Assembly: GCA_030447865.1 (NCBI GenBank)
Contig: JAUJOD010000005.1
Location: 41,090 to 105,089 of the forward strand
DNA: 64,000 nt
Source of the DNA: Nocardioidaceae bacterium
GTDB lineage: Bacteria; Actinomycetota; Actinomycetes; Propionibacteriales; Nocardioidaceae
Direction: 5' to 3'
The notes under the pieces are model-generated. The model searched no databases, was not told the origin of the DNA, and saw only the letters and a program-made list of their open reading frames with translations. Shown one piece after another: positions 48,607 to 58,263 of this stretch. Both the position numbers and the translations under genes were made by a program. How positions within the stretch are numbered: the stretch's first letter is position 1; each line of letters starts with the position of its first letter.

Positions 48607-50097
48607 TCATGTGCGCGCGGCGTGCAGCGGTGGGCCATCAACTGCACAGTGACTTGCACGCTCCGGGGCAGCGGCCTCCCGCACCTCGCCGTCGCTGATC
48701 ATCAGGGCCGATATGACTCCCCCAAGCACGAGCAGCCCGGCTGAGATCACCATTGCCACGTCGAACCCGTGTCCGAATGCCGCCGGGTCGCGATAGTCGC
48801 CACCGGAGATCCCGGCCAGCACCGGCAGCGCGGCCACCGCCAGCAATCCAGCGGCGCGTGCCACCGCGTTGTTCACCCCAGAAGCCACTCCGGCATGCCG
48901 GGTTGACGCGGCGGCCAACACCGTCGCAGTCAACGGGGCGACGGTGAGCGACAGGCCCAGCCCAAGCAGAACGACAGCGGGCAGCACGTCAGTGGCGTAG
49001 GAGGCTCCCGACCCGATTCGCAGCATGAGCAGCAGCCCGGCCGCACACACCAGCGGCCCCGCGGTCATCGGCAGCCGGGGTCCGATGCGCTGTGCGAGCG
49101 CACCGCCTCGCGCTGAGAGCAAGAGCATCAGCACGGTCACTGGTAGCAGGGACAGCCCTGCGAGGAGGGGGGCGTAGCCGCCAACGATCTGCAGCTGCAG
49201 CACCAGCAGGAAGAACACCCCGCCGAGCGCGGCGTAGACGGCGAAGGTCACCAGGTTGGCTGCGGTGAACTGGCGGGAGGAGAAGATGTCAACCGGCAAC
49301 ATGGGATGGCTCGACCGACGCTCCACCACGACAAACGCCACCAGCCCCGCGATCCCCACCGCCAAGGCGACCCAGCCGGCCAGGTCCAACCCCTCGCCCA
49401 GCCCAACAAGAGCGTACGTCGTGCCGGCAAGCCCGAGCGCCCCGAGCACAGCACCAGCCACGTCGAGACGCGGGTCCATCTCGCGGTCGTAGGACTCCGG
49501 TACGTGCCGCTGTGCGACGACAACGACGAGAGCGGCGAACGGGAGATTGATGAGAAAGACCAGTCGCCAGCTGACCTCGACCAGCGTTCCACCAACAAAC
49601 GGACCGAGAGCGCCCGCGACGCCCCCGAGCCCTGACCAGGCTCCGATCGCCCGGGCACGGTCGCTCTGGCGGAAGGACGCCTGGATCAGTGCCAGGCTGC
49701 CCGGTGTGAGAAGCGCTCCTCCCACCCCCTGCAGCATCCGGGCAGCCACCAGCGTCTCGACGTTGGGCGCGAGCCCGCACAGCAAGCTCGCGACCGCGAA
49801 CCAGACGGTCCCGATCACGAAAACACGACGTCGCCCGAACCGGTCGCCGAGTGACCCGCCGAGCAGGATCAGCGCGGCCAAGGTGAGCGTGTAGCCGTTG
49901 ACCGTCCACTGCAACCCGGAGAACTCCGCGCCAAGGTCCGCGCCGATCCTCGGCAGCGCAATGTTCACAACAGTGGCGTCCAGCATCGCCAGGCCGCTCC
50001 CAAGCACCGCCGCGAACAACACCCATCGCCCGCGCGCTTCGTCCATCGAGACCTGCGCGTCCGAGCTCGGGGATCCAGTCGGTCGTACCGCTGTCAT
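48607..50097 (-). CDS. MFS drug exporter, DHA2 (14-helix) family
   Basis: 496-residue proton-driven exporter with about fourteen helices. Motif A is GSLGDRFGRRRVFVIG; the family's DATVVNIALPRIG start is in helix 1, and LGPFVGGTLVEVSWRLVFLINLPF is motif C with the following loop. The hydrophilic C-terminal tail ends in DGPPLHAART. The substrate is unknown. Divergent from the LysE-type gene across about 180 bases with no other gene. Confidence 0.9.
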   Translation of the reverse strand: MTAVRPTGSPSSDAQVSMDEARGRWVLFAAVLGSGLAMLDATVVNIALPRIGADLGAEFSGLQWTVNGYTLTLAALILLGGSLGDRFGRRRVFVIGTVWFAVASLLCGLAPNVETLVAARMLQGVGGALLTPGSLALIQASFRQSDRARAIGAWSGLGGVAGALGPFVGGTLVEVSWRLVFLINLPFAALVVVVAQRHVPESYDREMDPRLDVAGAVLGALGLAGTTYALVGLGEGLDLAGWVALAVGIAGLVAFVVVERRSSHPMLPVDIFSSRQFTAANLVTFAVYAALGGVFFLLVLQLQIVGGYAPLLAGLSLLPVTVLMLLLSARGGALAQRIGPRLPMTAGPLVCAAGLLLMLRIGSGASYATDVLPAVVLLGLGLSLTVAPLTATVLAAASTRHAGVASGVNNAVARAAGLLAVAALPVLAGISGGDYRDPAAFGHGFDVAMVISAGLLVLGGVISALMISDGEVREAAAPERASHCAVDGPPLHAART

Positions 50098-50278
50098 GGC
50101 TCTCCCACAGAGAAGGGGCTGAAGCAGCCCGGATCAGTGATCACCGCGCACATCATCCAACATCGCCTACCGGTGAGACGGCCGACATGGACCTGTGATG
50201 GATCCGGAGTCGTTGCCCGCGGTGACCTACCCGCAACCGGGCGGTCTGAACTTGGATCAGCTCGCACACGGGGAGACA

Positions 50279-50923
50279 ATGTGGACCATGGACTGGGCTT
50301 CGGTGCTGCCGGCTTTCCTGGTCGCCGTCCTGCTGATTTCGGTCAGCCCTGGACCGGCGATGGCGCTGATCTTTCGTCGCGCTGCGCTGCGTGGTACGCG
50401 AGCAGCGGTCCCTACCGTGCTGGGGCTCGAGGCGGGCCTATTTGTCTGGGCGCTAGCCGCTGGCGCGGGGCTCGCTGCCCTGGTCGCCACGTCGGAGGTC
50501 GCCTACACAGTGCTGCGCGTCATCGGCGCCCTCGTCTTGCTGACGCTCGGCATCAAGGCATGGCGCGCAGCGCTCACTGAGCGTCAGGACCCCGAGCTTG
50601 CCGTGTCCGATGCGGGCGCCAACCGGCCAGGAGTAGCGTTCTGCGAAGGCTTGCTGGTGCAGCTGGCCAACCCCAAGGCAGCTGTCTTCATGTTCGCGTT
50701 CTACCCGCAGTTTGTCCCAGCCGACGGCCCTGTGCTCGCCTGGACTGCGGCGCTGGCGGGGGTACAGGTAGTGCTGGAGACAGTGTTGTACCTGTGTCTC
50801 GCGGCAGCGGTAGGGCGCGCTGCTGGCTGGTTTCGGCGACCAAAGATCAGGAGTCGCCTCGAGATGGCCAGCGGCACCGTACTGATCGCGCTCGGCCTGC
50901 GTGTCGCGGTGAGCTCTCGCTGA
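50279..50923 (+). CDS. LysE/RhtB-family amino-acid exporter
   Basis: 214-residue membrane protein with about six helices. The family motif is SVSPGPAMALIFRRAALRG near the N-terminus, and QLANPKAAVFMFAFYPQFV in the middle. I took ATG 50279 behind GGGGAG; the frame is open from 50195, but the extra residues are hydrophilic and unlike the family. A later ATG at 50288 is possible. Confidence 0.87.
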   Translation: MWTMDWASVLPAFLVAVLLISVSPGPAMALIFRRAALRGTRAAVPTVLGLEAGLFVWALAAGAGLAALVATSEVAYTVLRVIGALVLLTLGIKAWRAALTERQDPELAVSDAGANRPGVAFCEGLLVQLANPKAAVFMFAFYPQFVPADGPVLAWTAALAGVQVVLETVLYLCLAAAVGRAAGWFRRPKIRSRLEMASGTVLIALGLRVAVSSR

Positions 50924-51024
50924 GCGACTCATTGGCAGCGGCAACAAAGGCGGCACCCGGCATACAACGGGAGCGTCGGATCCGCGGAACTTCGTGTGCT
51001 GCTTCGCTTGGCTGATTGAGCTTG

Positions 51025-52758
51025 TCACGAGGACGCTAGGTACTGATGTACCTCGGACACCACGATCGAGCCCTGGCCAACCGCAGCGGCGACCCGTTTG
51101 ACCGAGTTGGCGCGGACGTCACCCACCGCGAAGATCCCCGGTCGGCTTGTCTCGAGCAAGCCGGGCGCCCAGCCGTTGTCGCGCTGCACGCCCGCGACGG
51201 CTGCACTGCCGGTGCGGACGAAGCCCTTGTCATCGAGCGCCACCGTGCCGCGCAGCCAGCCAGTGTTCGGCACGGCGCCGAGCATGAGGAAGACGTTCGC
51301 TACCGGCCGGGTTTCCTTGGCGCCGGTGCGCCGGTCAATCCAGGTGACCTCTTCAAGATGCCGATCTCCGGTGAGAGCGGTGATCTCGGTGTGGGGATGC
51401 AAGGTGATGCGCTCGGGGGACGCCGTGATCCGGCCGACGAGGTAGTCCGACATGCTGGCCGCCAAGCCCGCACCACGAGTCAGCACGTGCACGTGCTTGG
51501 CGGAGCGGGACAGAAAGACCGCCGCCTGGCCGGCGGAGTTCCCGCCCCCAACGACGACGACCTCCTCGTTCTCGCACAAGCTGGCCTCGATCGCCGTGGC
51601 GCCGTAGTGGATGCCGCTCCCCTCGAAGCGTTCCACGTCGGCGGCGCCCTCGAGCCGCCGATAGCTTGCGCCGGTCGCCAAAACCACAGTGCGCGCCCGG
51701 ACTTCAGTGCCGTCGTCCAGACAGAGCGTGTACGGACTGGATTCCGCGGAGAGCCTTTCGACCTTGCGCGGTACGGCGATGCGCGCGCCGAATTTCTGCG
51801 CCTGTACCTGCGCCCGGCCGGCAAGCTCCTGACCGGAGATCCCGGTGGGGAAGCCCAGGTAGTTCTCGATTCGCGAACTGGTGCCGGCCTGCCCGCCGGG
51901 CGCCTCCGCCTCCAGCACCAGTGTGCTCAACCCCTCCGAGGCGGCGTACACCGCGGCCGCCAGCCCGGCCGGGCCACCGCCCACCACGACAACGTCGGAG
52001 ACCGTCTGCGAGTTCAGCGGCTCGGTGATGCCGAGGCAGGTACCTAGCTCGACGTTGGTCGGCCGGATCAGGAAGCTGTCACGTCCGCACAACACCAGTG
52101 GTGTTTCCGCGGGCCCCACGCCGCGCTCAGCCAGCAGCGCGGCGGCCGCCGCCGCGGATTCGCCGTCGCCGTCGGTGTCGACGGTAAGGAACGGGTGTCC
52201 ATTGCGGGCAAGGAACCGTTGGATGCGCAAGTAGTCGCCGGAGCGGCGCGATCCGACGACGGTGACCGCGGCCTGGCCATGGGAGATGAAGCCGGCACGG
52301 CGCAGGATGAACGCACGCATGATCGTCTCGGCGATGTCCGGCTCCGCGGCCAGCATCCGCCGGAACTGCGCGCGGTCTAGTCGGGCCACCCGCCCGTCGA
52401 CACCCATCCGGCCGCCGACCAGAATTGCCCGGTCGTTGAACAGGTCGAGTTCACCGGTGAACTGATCATCGGCATGGATCGTCATAACGTGCGGCTCGCC
52501 GTCAGGACCAATGTCGTAGATTTCGATGAACCCTTCCAAGACCAAGAAGAAGTCGACCCCACGGTCGTTGATCTCAAACAGCACCGTTCCGGCCGGGAGA
52601 TCCTCAACGGCGCCGAACGACGTAACGCGTGCGACCTGCTCCCCGCTCAGCCGCGGAAACGTCTCCGCCACTCGGGCGTACGGATCGGACGGCCCGGAAG
52701 CGACGGGCAACACGGCTGCGGCTTCGGACGACGCCTCGGCAGGGAAACGCTCGGTCAC
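51025..52758 (-). CDS. Cyclic-nucleotide-binding domain fused to thioredoxin-reductase-like flavoprotein
   Basis: 577-residue fusion. A cNMP-binding (CRP-like) domain (about 30-150) is followed by a thioredoxin-fold-like linker (about 165-255). The FAD domain has VVVVGGGPAGLAAAVYAASEG, and the NAD(P)H domain has VVVVGGGNSAGQAAVFLSRSAK. The active-site CxxC of thioredoxin reductase is replaced (GIHYGATAIEASLC), so it cannot reduce thioredoxin in the normal way. I used GTG 52758; the upstream frame to 52902 has no similarity. The start is uncertain. Confidence 0.87.
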   Translation of the reverse strand: MTERFPAEASSEAAAVLPVASGPSDPYARVAETFPRLSGEQVARVTSFGAVEDLPAGTVLFEINDRGVDFFLVLEGFIEIYDIGPDGEPHVMTIHADDQFTGELDLFNDRAILVGGRMGVDGRVARLDRAQFRRMLAAEPDIAETIMRAFILRRAGFISHGQAAVTVVGSRRSGDYLRIQRFLARNGHPFLTVDTDGDGESAAAAAALLAERGVGPAETPLVLCGRDSFLIRPTNVELGTCLGITEPLNSQTVSDVVVVGGGPAGLAAAVYAASEGLSTLVLEAEAPGGQAGTSSRIENYLGFPTGISGQELAGRAQVQAQKFGARIAVPRKVERLSAESSPYTLCLDDGTEVRARTVVLATGASYRRLEGAADVERFEGSGIHYGATAIEASLCENEEVVVVGGGNSAGQAAVFLSRSAKHVHVLTRGAGLAASMSDYLVGRITASPERITLHPHTEITALTGDRHLEEVTWIDRRTGAKETRPVANVFLMLGAVPNTGWLRGTVALDDKGFVRTGSAAVAGVQRDNGWAPGLLETSRPGIFAVGDVRANSVKRVAAAVGQGSIVVSEVHQYLASS

Positions 52759-53001
52759 CAGCCGATACCGCCCGAAGCCGGCACGAGAGGTTGCGTGCCA
52801 GGAAGCCAATCGCGGCTCACCGACGGGTGGATCCCAACTACTGACCTGGGCGCGACCATCCTCTGAGGATAGGGCGACGGCACTGCACCGCCGCCCGCAC
52901 ACCAGCGCGGCCGCCCGGATCGCCGCTGACGGGCTGTGCGCCGCGCGGCGGTAGTCGCGTTCGTGTCCACCCGCGCGGCAGTGGTCGCCAGGCCGATCCG
53001 G

Positions 53002-54939
53002 TCAGGGGTTCCGCGCATCCGCAAGCGCGCGAGCAAGGGTTTCGGTGTCGTGCGGCCCGGTGTGCCGTGCGTTGCCGATGAAGATCGTGGGCGTTCCGCG
53101 GGCGCCGCTGGCTTCAGCGCTCGCGACGTCCGCGCGGACTCGTGCGGCGGTCGCCTCGGCGTCAAGGTCCCGGAGGAACATCTCGACGTCAAGGCCCAGT
53201 TGGGAGGCATAGCCGACGATGTCCTCGAACTCGAGCTCGTCCTGGTGGGCGAAGAGCAGGTCGTGCATCGGCCAGAACCGACCTTGGGCCTGGGCGGCGA
53301 CGGCGGCGCGTGCCGCGAGCTCGGCGTAGGGGTGCACGTCGACGAGCGGGAGGTGACGGAAGACGTAGCGCAGGTCGTCTGCGAACCGCTCCCGCAGCTC
53401 GTTGGTGACACCGGTGACGCGTGCGCAGAACGGACATTCGAAGTCGCCGTACTCCACGAGCGTCAACGGAGCATCCGCCGGACCCCGAATGTGGTCCCGG
53501 TGGGGATCGACCGGACGGTCGAGGAACCGGGGCAGGTCTGCGTCGATCTGGCCCCGGAAGACGGCGGCTGCGCGAAACACCATCCACCCGACCGCGGTCG
53601 CGAGAAGGGCGGCGAGCAGAACTCCGACGACGGCCTGGTCACGCAGAGTCGGGTCGTCGAAGGCGAGTCCGGCGATCAGCAGCGAGACGGTGAACCCGAT
53701 CCCTGACAGTGCCGCCCCCCCGAAGACGTGCCCGAACCCTACGCCGACGGGCAGGCGCCCCAGCCGGGCGCGGACGGCGGCCAGTGAGGTGAGCCCCACC
53801 CCCAGCAACTTGCCGGCCACGAGCGCCACCACGACCGCCCACGTGATCCGCGACGTCAGCGCTTCGGCCAGGACTCCGTCACGTAAGTCGACGCCGGCGT
53901 TGGCCAGCGCGAACAATGGAACGATGACGTAGCTGGCCCACGGGTGGAGCGTGGCCTGGAGGCGTTCGTTGACAGCCACCGCCCGGACCAGTCCCTGGTG
54001 TGCGGAGCGCCCAACTTCGACGTCTGGTGACTGGCGAAAGGCACGGAAGCGCGTTGCGGCGCCCTCGACGGCCTCGCGCACGGGAGGATGCGCGGCCACC
54101 AGCAGACCACCGACCATGCCGGCGATCGATGCGTGCAGCCCTGCCTGCACGGTGGCGAGCCACAGCGCGAGACCCACGATCACGTAGGGGGCTGCGCGCC
54201 AGACGCCGAACCGGCTCAACAGCGCCATCAGTACGCCGAGTAGCAGCACCACGGCGAGTGCGGTCGTGTCGAGCGCGTCGCTGTAGAAGAGGCCGATCAC
54301 GCTGACCGCGACGATGTCGTCGATGACAGTGAGCGTCAGCAGGAAGATGCGCAGCTGCGTGGCGAAGGTGGGACCTACGACGGCGAGCGCTCCGAGCATG
54401 AACGCGGTGTCGGTGCCGATCACCACGCCCCATCCGATTACTGCGTCACCGCCGGGCGCGATCAGGAGATACAGCAGTGCGGGGAGGGTGAGGCCGCCTA
54501 GGGCAGCGGCCACCGGGATCGCGGCTCGCCGGCGGTTGGTGAGCTCTCCGACGGAGAACTCGCGGCGCACCTCCAGGCCGATGACGAAGAAGAACAGTGC
54601 CATCAGGCCGTCGTTGACCCAGTGCCCCAGGTCCATCGACAGTTCCCAGTTGGCGAGGGACAGCGATGCCTCAGCGTGCCACAACGCCTGGTAGGAGTCC
54701 GACCATGGCGAGTTCGCCCAGCCAAGCGCGGCAACCGTCGCGGCCAGCAGCAGCACGGCGCCACCGGCCTCGGTGCTGAGGAACTGGCGTGCCGGAGCCG
54801 AAAGCTGTGCGGCCAGGGAGCGGCGCCTAGCGCGGGTTTGACCTGGCTTGGCCCCGCGCCGGCTGCGGGTCGCTATCTCAGTCGGTGACCTCAATGTCGT
54901 AGATGGCCGCCCGTCGGGGTTGTCGCGGACAGTGGTCAC
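53002..54939 (-). CDS. nhaA: NhaA sodium/proton antiporter fused to a DsbA-like thioredoxin domain
   Basis: 645-residue fusion. Residues about 60-440 form the NhaA transporter with around twelve helices; its ion-binding aspartates are in [17 protein letters not shown], and [16 protein letters not shown] is typical. From about 470 a DsbA-family domain begins ([16 protein letters not shown], cis-proline in [11 protein letters not shown]). The arrangement is known in actinobacteria, so it is not a sequencing artefact. A 40-residue basic N-terminus precedes the first helix. The role of the thiol domain is unknown. Confidence 0.92.
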   Translation of the reverse strand: MTTVRDNPDGRPSTTLRSPTEIATRSRRGAKPGQTRARRRSLAAQLSAPARQFLSTEAGGAVLLLAATVAALGWANSPWSDSYQALWHAEASLSLANWELSMDLGHWVNDGLMALFFFVIGLEVRREFSVGELTNRRRAAIPVAAALGGLTLPALLYLLIAPGGDAVIGWGVVIGTDTAFMLGALAVVGPTFATQLRIFLLTLTVIDDIVAVSVIGLFYSDALDTTALAVVLLLGVLMALLSRFGVWRAAPYVIVGLALWLATVQAGLHASIAGMVGGLLVAAHPPVREAVEGAATRFRAFRQSPDVEVGRSAHQGLVRAVAVNERLQATLHPWASYVIVPLFALANAGVDLRDGVLAEALTSRITWAVVVALVAGKLLGVGLTSLAAVRARLGRLPVGVGFGHVFGGAALSGIGFTVSLLIAGLAFDDPTLRDQAVVGVLLAALLATAVGWMVFRAAAVFRGQIDADLPRFLDRPVDPHRDHIRGPADAPLTLVEYGDFECPFCARVTGVTNELRERFADDLRYVFRHLPLVDVHPYAELAARAAVAAQAQGRFWPMHDLLFAHQDELEFEDIVGYASQLGLDVEMFLRDLDAEATAARVRADVASAEASGARGTPTIFIGNARHTGPHDTETLARALADARNP

Positions 54940-54961
54940 GAGCCCTCCGCACGTTCGGTGA

Positions 54962-55909
54962 TCACCGTGGTCCCTGGCTTTCCTGCCAGTACGGCGCCTT
55001 GGCGGGGATTAGCGGCAATGTGGAGCGCACCTTCCCGAACCGGTCGTCCTGCGTTGCCCAGGAGGCATAGGCGGCGTCGATCTCCGCGCGGTCGCGGGCC
55101 ACGAAGTTCCACCACATCACGATTGGCTCCTCGAACGGCTTTCCGCCGAGCAGCACCGCGCGGCTCGGTTCCCGGACATCGAGGCGGAGCTCGTCGCGGC
55201 CTTGGCCGAGGTAGCCGAGCTTGCCCGGCGCTAACGACTGGCCGTCCAGGCCGAGCGCGCCCTCCATCACCACCACGGCGTACTCCCACTCCGGACGCAG
55301 CGGCACCGTGGCGGAGCCGTGCAGGTTCAGGTCGGCTCCGACCAGCGGGGTGTCGTGCCGGGCAGGACTGACCAGGTTCCCGAAGTCGCCGACGAGTGCG
55401 GTGACAACCGCTCCCTCGAGTTCTCCCTGAGGCAGTTCTGCATGGTGCTCGAACGCTGCGGTGCCGTGCCGGGTGCCCTCAGGCAGCGCGACCCACAACT
55501 GGATGCCTTCCAATGTGCCGCGGTACTGGCCGGTGGCCTCCTCGGCGTGGGAGACGGCACCACCGGACGTCATCAGGTTCAGCTGGCCCGGCTTGATGAC
55601 CTGCTCCGAGCCGAGGCTGTCGCGGTGCAGCACCTGTCCGTCGATCAGCCAGGTGACCGTCTGGAGTCCGATATGCGGATGCGGGCCGACGTCGAGGCCA
55701 CTGTTCTCGGTGACGTCGGCTGGTCCCATGTGGTCGGCGAAGCACCAGGCGCCGACCATGCGGCGGCCCTTACGGGGTAGCGCACGGCGAACTCGAATTC
55801 TCCCGACCTGCTCATCGCGACTGTCGGTGATCTCGACGCATGCCGGACGCGGATGACTGGAGTCGGCAATCGCGGGAGGCGCATCAACCGTGCTGACGGG
55901 TCCACTCAT
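54962..55909 (-). CDS. Pirin family protein
   Basis: 315-residue bicupin. The metal-binding histidines are in [26 protein letters not shown], followed by [28 protein letters not shown]. Some pirins are quercetin dioxygenases; others are stress or regulatory proteins. ATG at 55909 is preceded by AAGGAGA, which decides the start over the longer open frame (to 56017). It follows nhaA divergence with a 22-base gap on the same strand. Confidence 0.88.
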   Translation of the reverse strand: MSGPVSTVDAPPAIADSSHPRPACVEITDSRDEQVGRIRVRRALPRKGRRMVGAWCFADHMGPADVTENSGLDVGPHPHIGLQTVTWLIDGQVLHRDSLGSEQVIKPGQLNLMTSGGAVSHAEEATGQYRGTLEGIQLWVALPEGTRHGTAAFEHHAELPQGELEGAVVTALVGDFGNLVSPARHDTPLVGADLNLHGSATVPLRPEWEYAVVVMEGALGLDGQSLAPGKLGYLGQGRDELRLDVREPSRAVLLGGKPFEEPIVMWWNFVARDRAEIDAAYASWATQDDRFGKVRSTLPLIPAKAPYWQESQGPR

Positions 55910-56091
55910 GGGGTTCTCCTTGTTGCGCGTCGACGCTGAGGCGCTCGACGACGGTTCGCGGCCACGTCCATCGTGCCTTGTCGTCGAGGTTGAAGGTGTG
56001 GCGCCTGGCGTCGGCACCGAAGCCGCCTATCTGGTGCATCGACAATCCGTCGACCTGGGCCTGAAAGGCGAGTGACAAGGCGTAGGCCCGC

Positions 56092-56613
56092 TCAGCGAGG
56101 CAGGTCTACGCCGTCCACACCGGCGAGTGTCGACCAGTCACCGGCTTGACTGCTTGGGATGACGCTGAGTGAGCCGTCCGTCTCCAAGACCACGGCGGCT
56201 ACGTGCGAAACATCGCCGATGCTGGATGATCGGACGGTCTGTAGCACTTCTTCTACAGTCAGGCGCTGCCGTCGCACCGCGCTGTCGATTATGGCTCCGT
56301 TACGGAGAAGCAGCGTCGGCTCCGCGGTGACGATTGACCTGCTGCCGGGGACGTGCGTTGTGGCAGTGGCGACAAGGTACTGAAGGGCCGCCAACGTAAG
56401 GAGCGCGACCACTCCCTCCGACAAAGACACGGACGAGTTCAGCAGAATCGTGGCCAGCGTGGATCCGAAAGCCACGCTGACGACCCAGTCAAAGGCGTTT
56501 AGCTTGGCCAACGTCCGTTTGCCTGATACTCGAAGCAGGACGACAAGGGCAAGGTAAGCAGCAGCGCCTACCGCGAGCACACGGACAATGTCGGACAAAC
56601 TGTCAAACCACAC
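56092..56613 (-). CDS. DUF421 membrane protein (YetF/YcaP-like)
   Basis: 173-residue protein with three N-terminal helices and the DUF421 signature VVLLRVSGKRTLAKLNAFDWVVSVAFGSTLATILLN. A soluble C-terminal domain (about 95-173) contains LLLRNGAIIDSAVRRQRLTVEEVLQTVRSSSI. Function unknown; family members are linked to stress and germination in Bacillus. ATG at 56613. The 182 bases between it and pirin hold no convincing gene. Confidence 0.88.
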   Translation of the reverse strand: MWFDSLSDIVRVLAVGAAAYLALVVLLRVSGKRTLAKLNAFDWVVSVAFGSTLATILLNSSVSLSEGVVALLTLAALQYLVATATTHVPGSRSIVTAEPTLLLRNGAIIDSAVRRQRLTVEEVLQTVRSSSIGDVSHVAAVVLETDGSLSVIPSSQAGDWSTLAGVDGVDLPR

Positions 56614-56852
56614 GGCCGTACCCTTTCTGTCGCCTTCTTGGCAGCCGGTCCGTCGGTTCTCGCTCGCGCCGGTGCCGGTAGCGCCCGGCCGCAGCTGGCG
56701 ACCGAAGCATGACGGCTTGCCGACTGCCTAGTCTCCGCTCTCGGCTAGCGTTAACGTCAAACGTACAGCGGCTGGTTCCCGCCGGTAAGTGGACTGTCAC
56801 AGCCCGCAAAAGGCGCAATCGATGGTCGCCCGCACAGCTGACGGAGGATGTT

Positions 56853-57032
56853 GTGGACTCAAACGACGATAGGCCGGTGGCTGGCTCGATGAATGAGTCC
56901 GACGGGGTGGCTGGCGCACTGGCCCCACCCGAACGTCATTCAGAGTTCAGCAAGAACCGGTCAATGATCGCGGTGATGGCGATCGTCGTGCTGTGCGTCA
57001 CGGTCATGGTCATCGCGCTGACAATGGGCTGA
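56853..57032 (+). CDS. Small one-helix membrane protein, possibly DUF6480-like
   Basis: 59-residue protein with a polar, proline-containing N-terminal half (AGSMNESDGVAGALAPPE) and a single C-terminal helix (IAVMAIVVLCVTVMVIALTMG). GTG at 56853 has GGAGG five bases upstream. The polar-linker-plus-helix pattern resembles DUF6480, but similarity is weak. Divergent from DUF421. Confidence 0.5.
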   Translation: MDSNDDRPVAGSMNESDGVAGALAPPERHSEFSKNRSMIAVMAIVVLCVTVMVIALTMG

Positions 57033-57060
57033 TAAGCCCGGCGGCACCGGATCGAACAGC

Positions 57061-57288
57061 ATGCGGCCGGGAGCCGGACAACACCCATCGGTTAGCAACA
57101 GAGAGACAGGAGTCACGGCATGGACCACCTGTTGCGATGTGTCGGGTCAGCAGGCGGAGCGACTCCGACGCACCGGCTACATAACGGTGGGCGGGCAGGG
57201 AGTGCTCTCGAAAGACTCCTACATTGCGGCAGACAAGATTGAAAGCGTTGAGGGCGATACGGTCCTCGTCAGGGTCGACCATCTCTAG
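57061..57288 (+). pseudogene. DUF2171-like C-terminal fragment, probably frameshifted
   Basis: The reading frame ends in a segment typical of DUF2171/PRC-like proteins (GYITVGGQGVLSKDSYIAADKIESVEGD). The only good ribosome site (AGGAG) and ATG nearby (57120) are in another frame, which stops early. A start at 57061 or a GTG near 57138 would keep the frame but lack a ribosome site. Either a small real gene with a weak start, or a broken copy. Confidence 0.4.
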
Positions 57289-57375
57289 TCCCGCGTCTCG
57301 TACGTCGCCCGCTCCGCTAACTCGCTCTGAGACGCCATCGAGCTCCACTGTGTCGGTGCGCCGGAGCGACGACCG

Positions 57376-58263
57376 TTGAGCCACTCGAGATCGTCTGCTG
57401 TGGTGGTTCATCCGGGCACAGTTGACGATCTGGACGGCTTTCGTCACCGGCTGCAGCACCAGATGGGTGAGAGCGGCTGGGAGCTATCCCGGTGGCTACA
57501 GACGACCGCCTCGGATGCTGGGACGGAGGTGGCGGCGCGGGCACTCGACGATGAGCCGGACTTGATCATGGTGTGCGGTGGTGACGGCACCGTGAACGCC
57601 GTGGCAACCGCGTTGGCGCACACCGACGTGCCGCTGGGAATCGTGCCCACCGGGACGGGGAACCTGCTGGGCCGAAACCTCGGTATACCGCCCGTCGCCC
57701 GCGACGCGATCGATGTCGCGCTGAACGGCGCGGCGCAGCGCGTCGACATGGGGTGGCTCGGTGAGCATCGCTTCGTTGGCATGGCCGGGATGGGCTTGGA
57801 TGCAGTGATGGTGCGCGATGCGTCGTACCGGCTGAAGAAGCGGCTCGGGTGGCCGGCCTACGTGCCGGCGGCCGTCAAGGGGCTGCTGTCCGGCTCCCGT
57901 GAGCTGAGGTTCCGATGCGACGGCGGCCCCTGGACACGTCGTCGGGTCGTCGGTGTCGTTGTCGGCAACATGGGTCAGCTCCAAGGCGGTGTTCCCCTGT
58001 TGCCCGCTGCCGACCCTACCGACGGTCTCCTCGACCTTGCTCTGCTCGGGGGGGAGGGCCTTACCGGCTGGTTGCGCATGCTCAGGGGCATTGTCGCCGG
58101 CGGTGAGGGGCGTGGTGCGGTGGAGCCGTCGCAGTTCCGCCGACTGGAGCTGCGCAGTCGAAAGCCACGCCCGTTCGAGGTCGACGGCGACCTTCGCGGG
58201 GAGGCTCGGTCGCTGACGATCGAGGTGGACCCAGGAGCCCTCGTGGTCAAGGTTCCACGATGA
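57376..58263 (+). CDS. Diacylglycerol-kinase-family lipid kinase
   Basis: 295-residue ATP-dependent lipid kinase of the DagK/LCB5 fold. The nucleotide loop is MVCGGDGTVNAVATAL (about 62-77), and IVPTGTGNLLGRNLGI follows. The C-terminal beta domain has ADPTDGLLDLALLGGEG and the acidic EVDGD. TTG start at 57376; a GTG/ATG alternative is not obvious. It overlaps the next gene by 4 bases, so both are made together. Confidence 0.9.
   Translation: MSHSRSSAVVVHPGTVDDLDGFRHRLQHQMGESGWELSRWLQTTASDAGTEVAARALDDEPDLIMVCGGDGTVNAVATALAHTDVPLGIVPTGTGNLLGRNLGIPPVARDAIDVALNGAAQRVDMGWLGEHRFVGMAGMGLDAVMVRDASYRLKKRLGWPAYVPAAVKGLLSGSRELRFRCDGGPWTRRRVVGVVVGNMGQLQGGVPLLPAADPTDGLLDLALLGGEGLTGWLRMLRGIVAGGEGRGAVEPSQFRRLELRSRKPRPFEVDGDLRGEARSLTIEVDPGALVVKVPR

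Noticed and set aside
55884..56078. 64-residue minus-strand frame between DUF421 and pirin
   Set aside because: It overlaps the pirin start and its ribosome site, and has no domain or good start.
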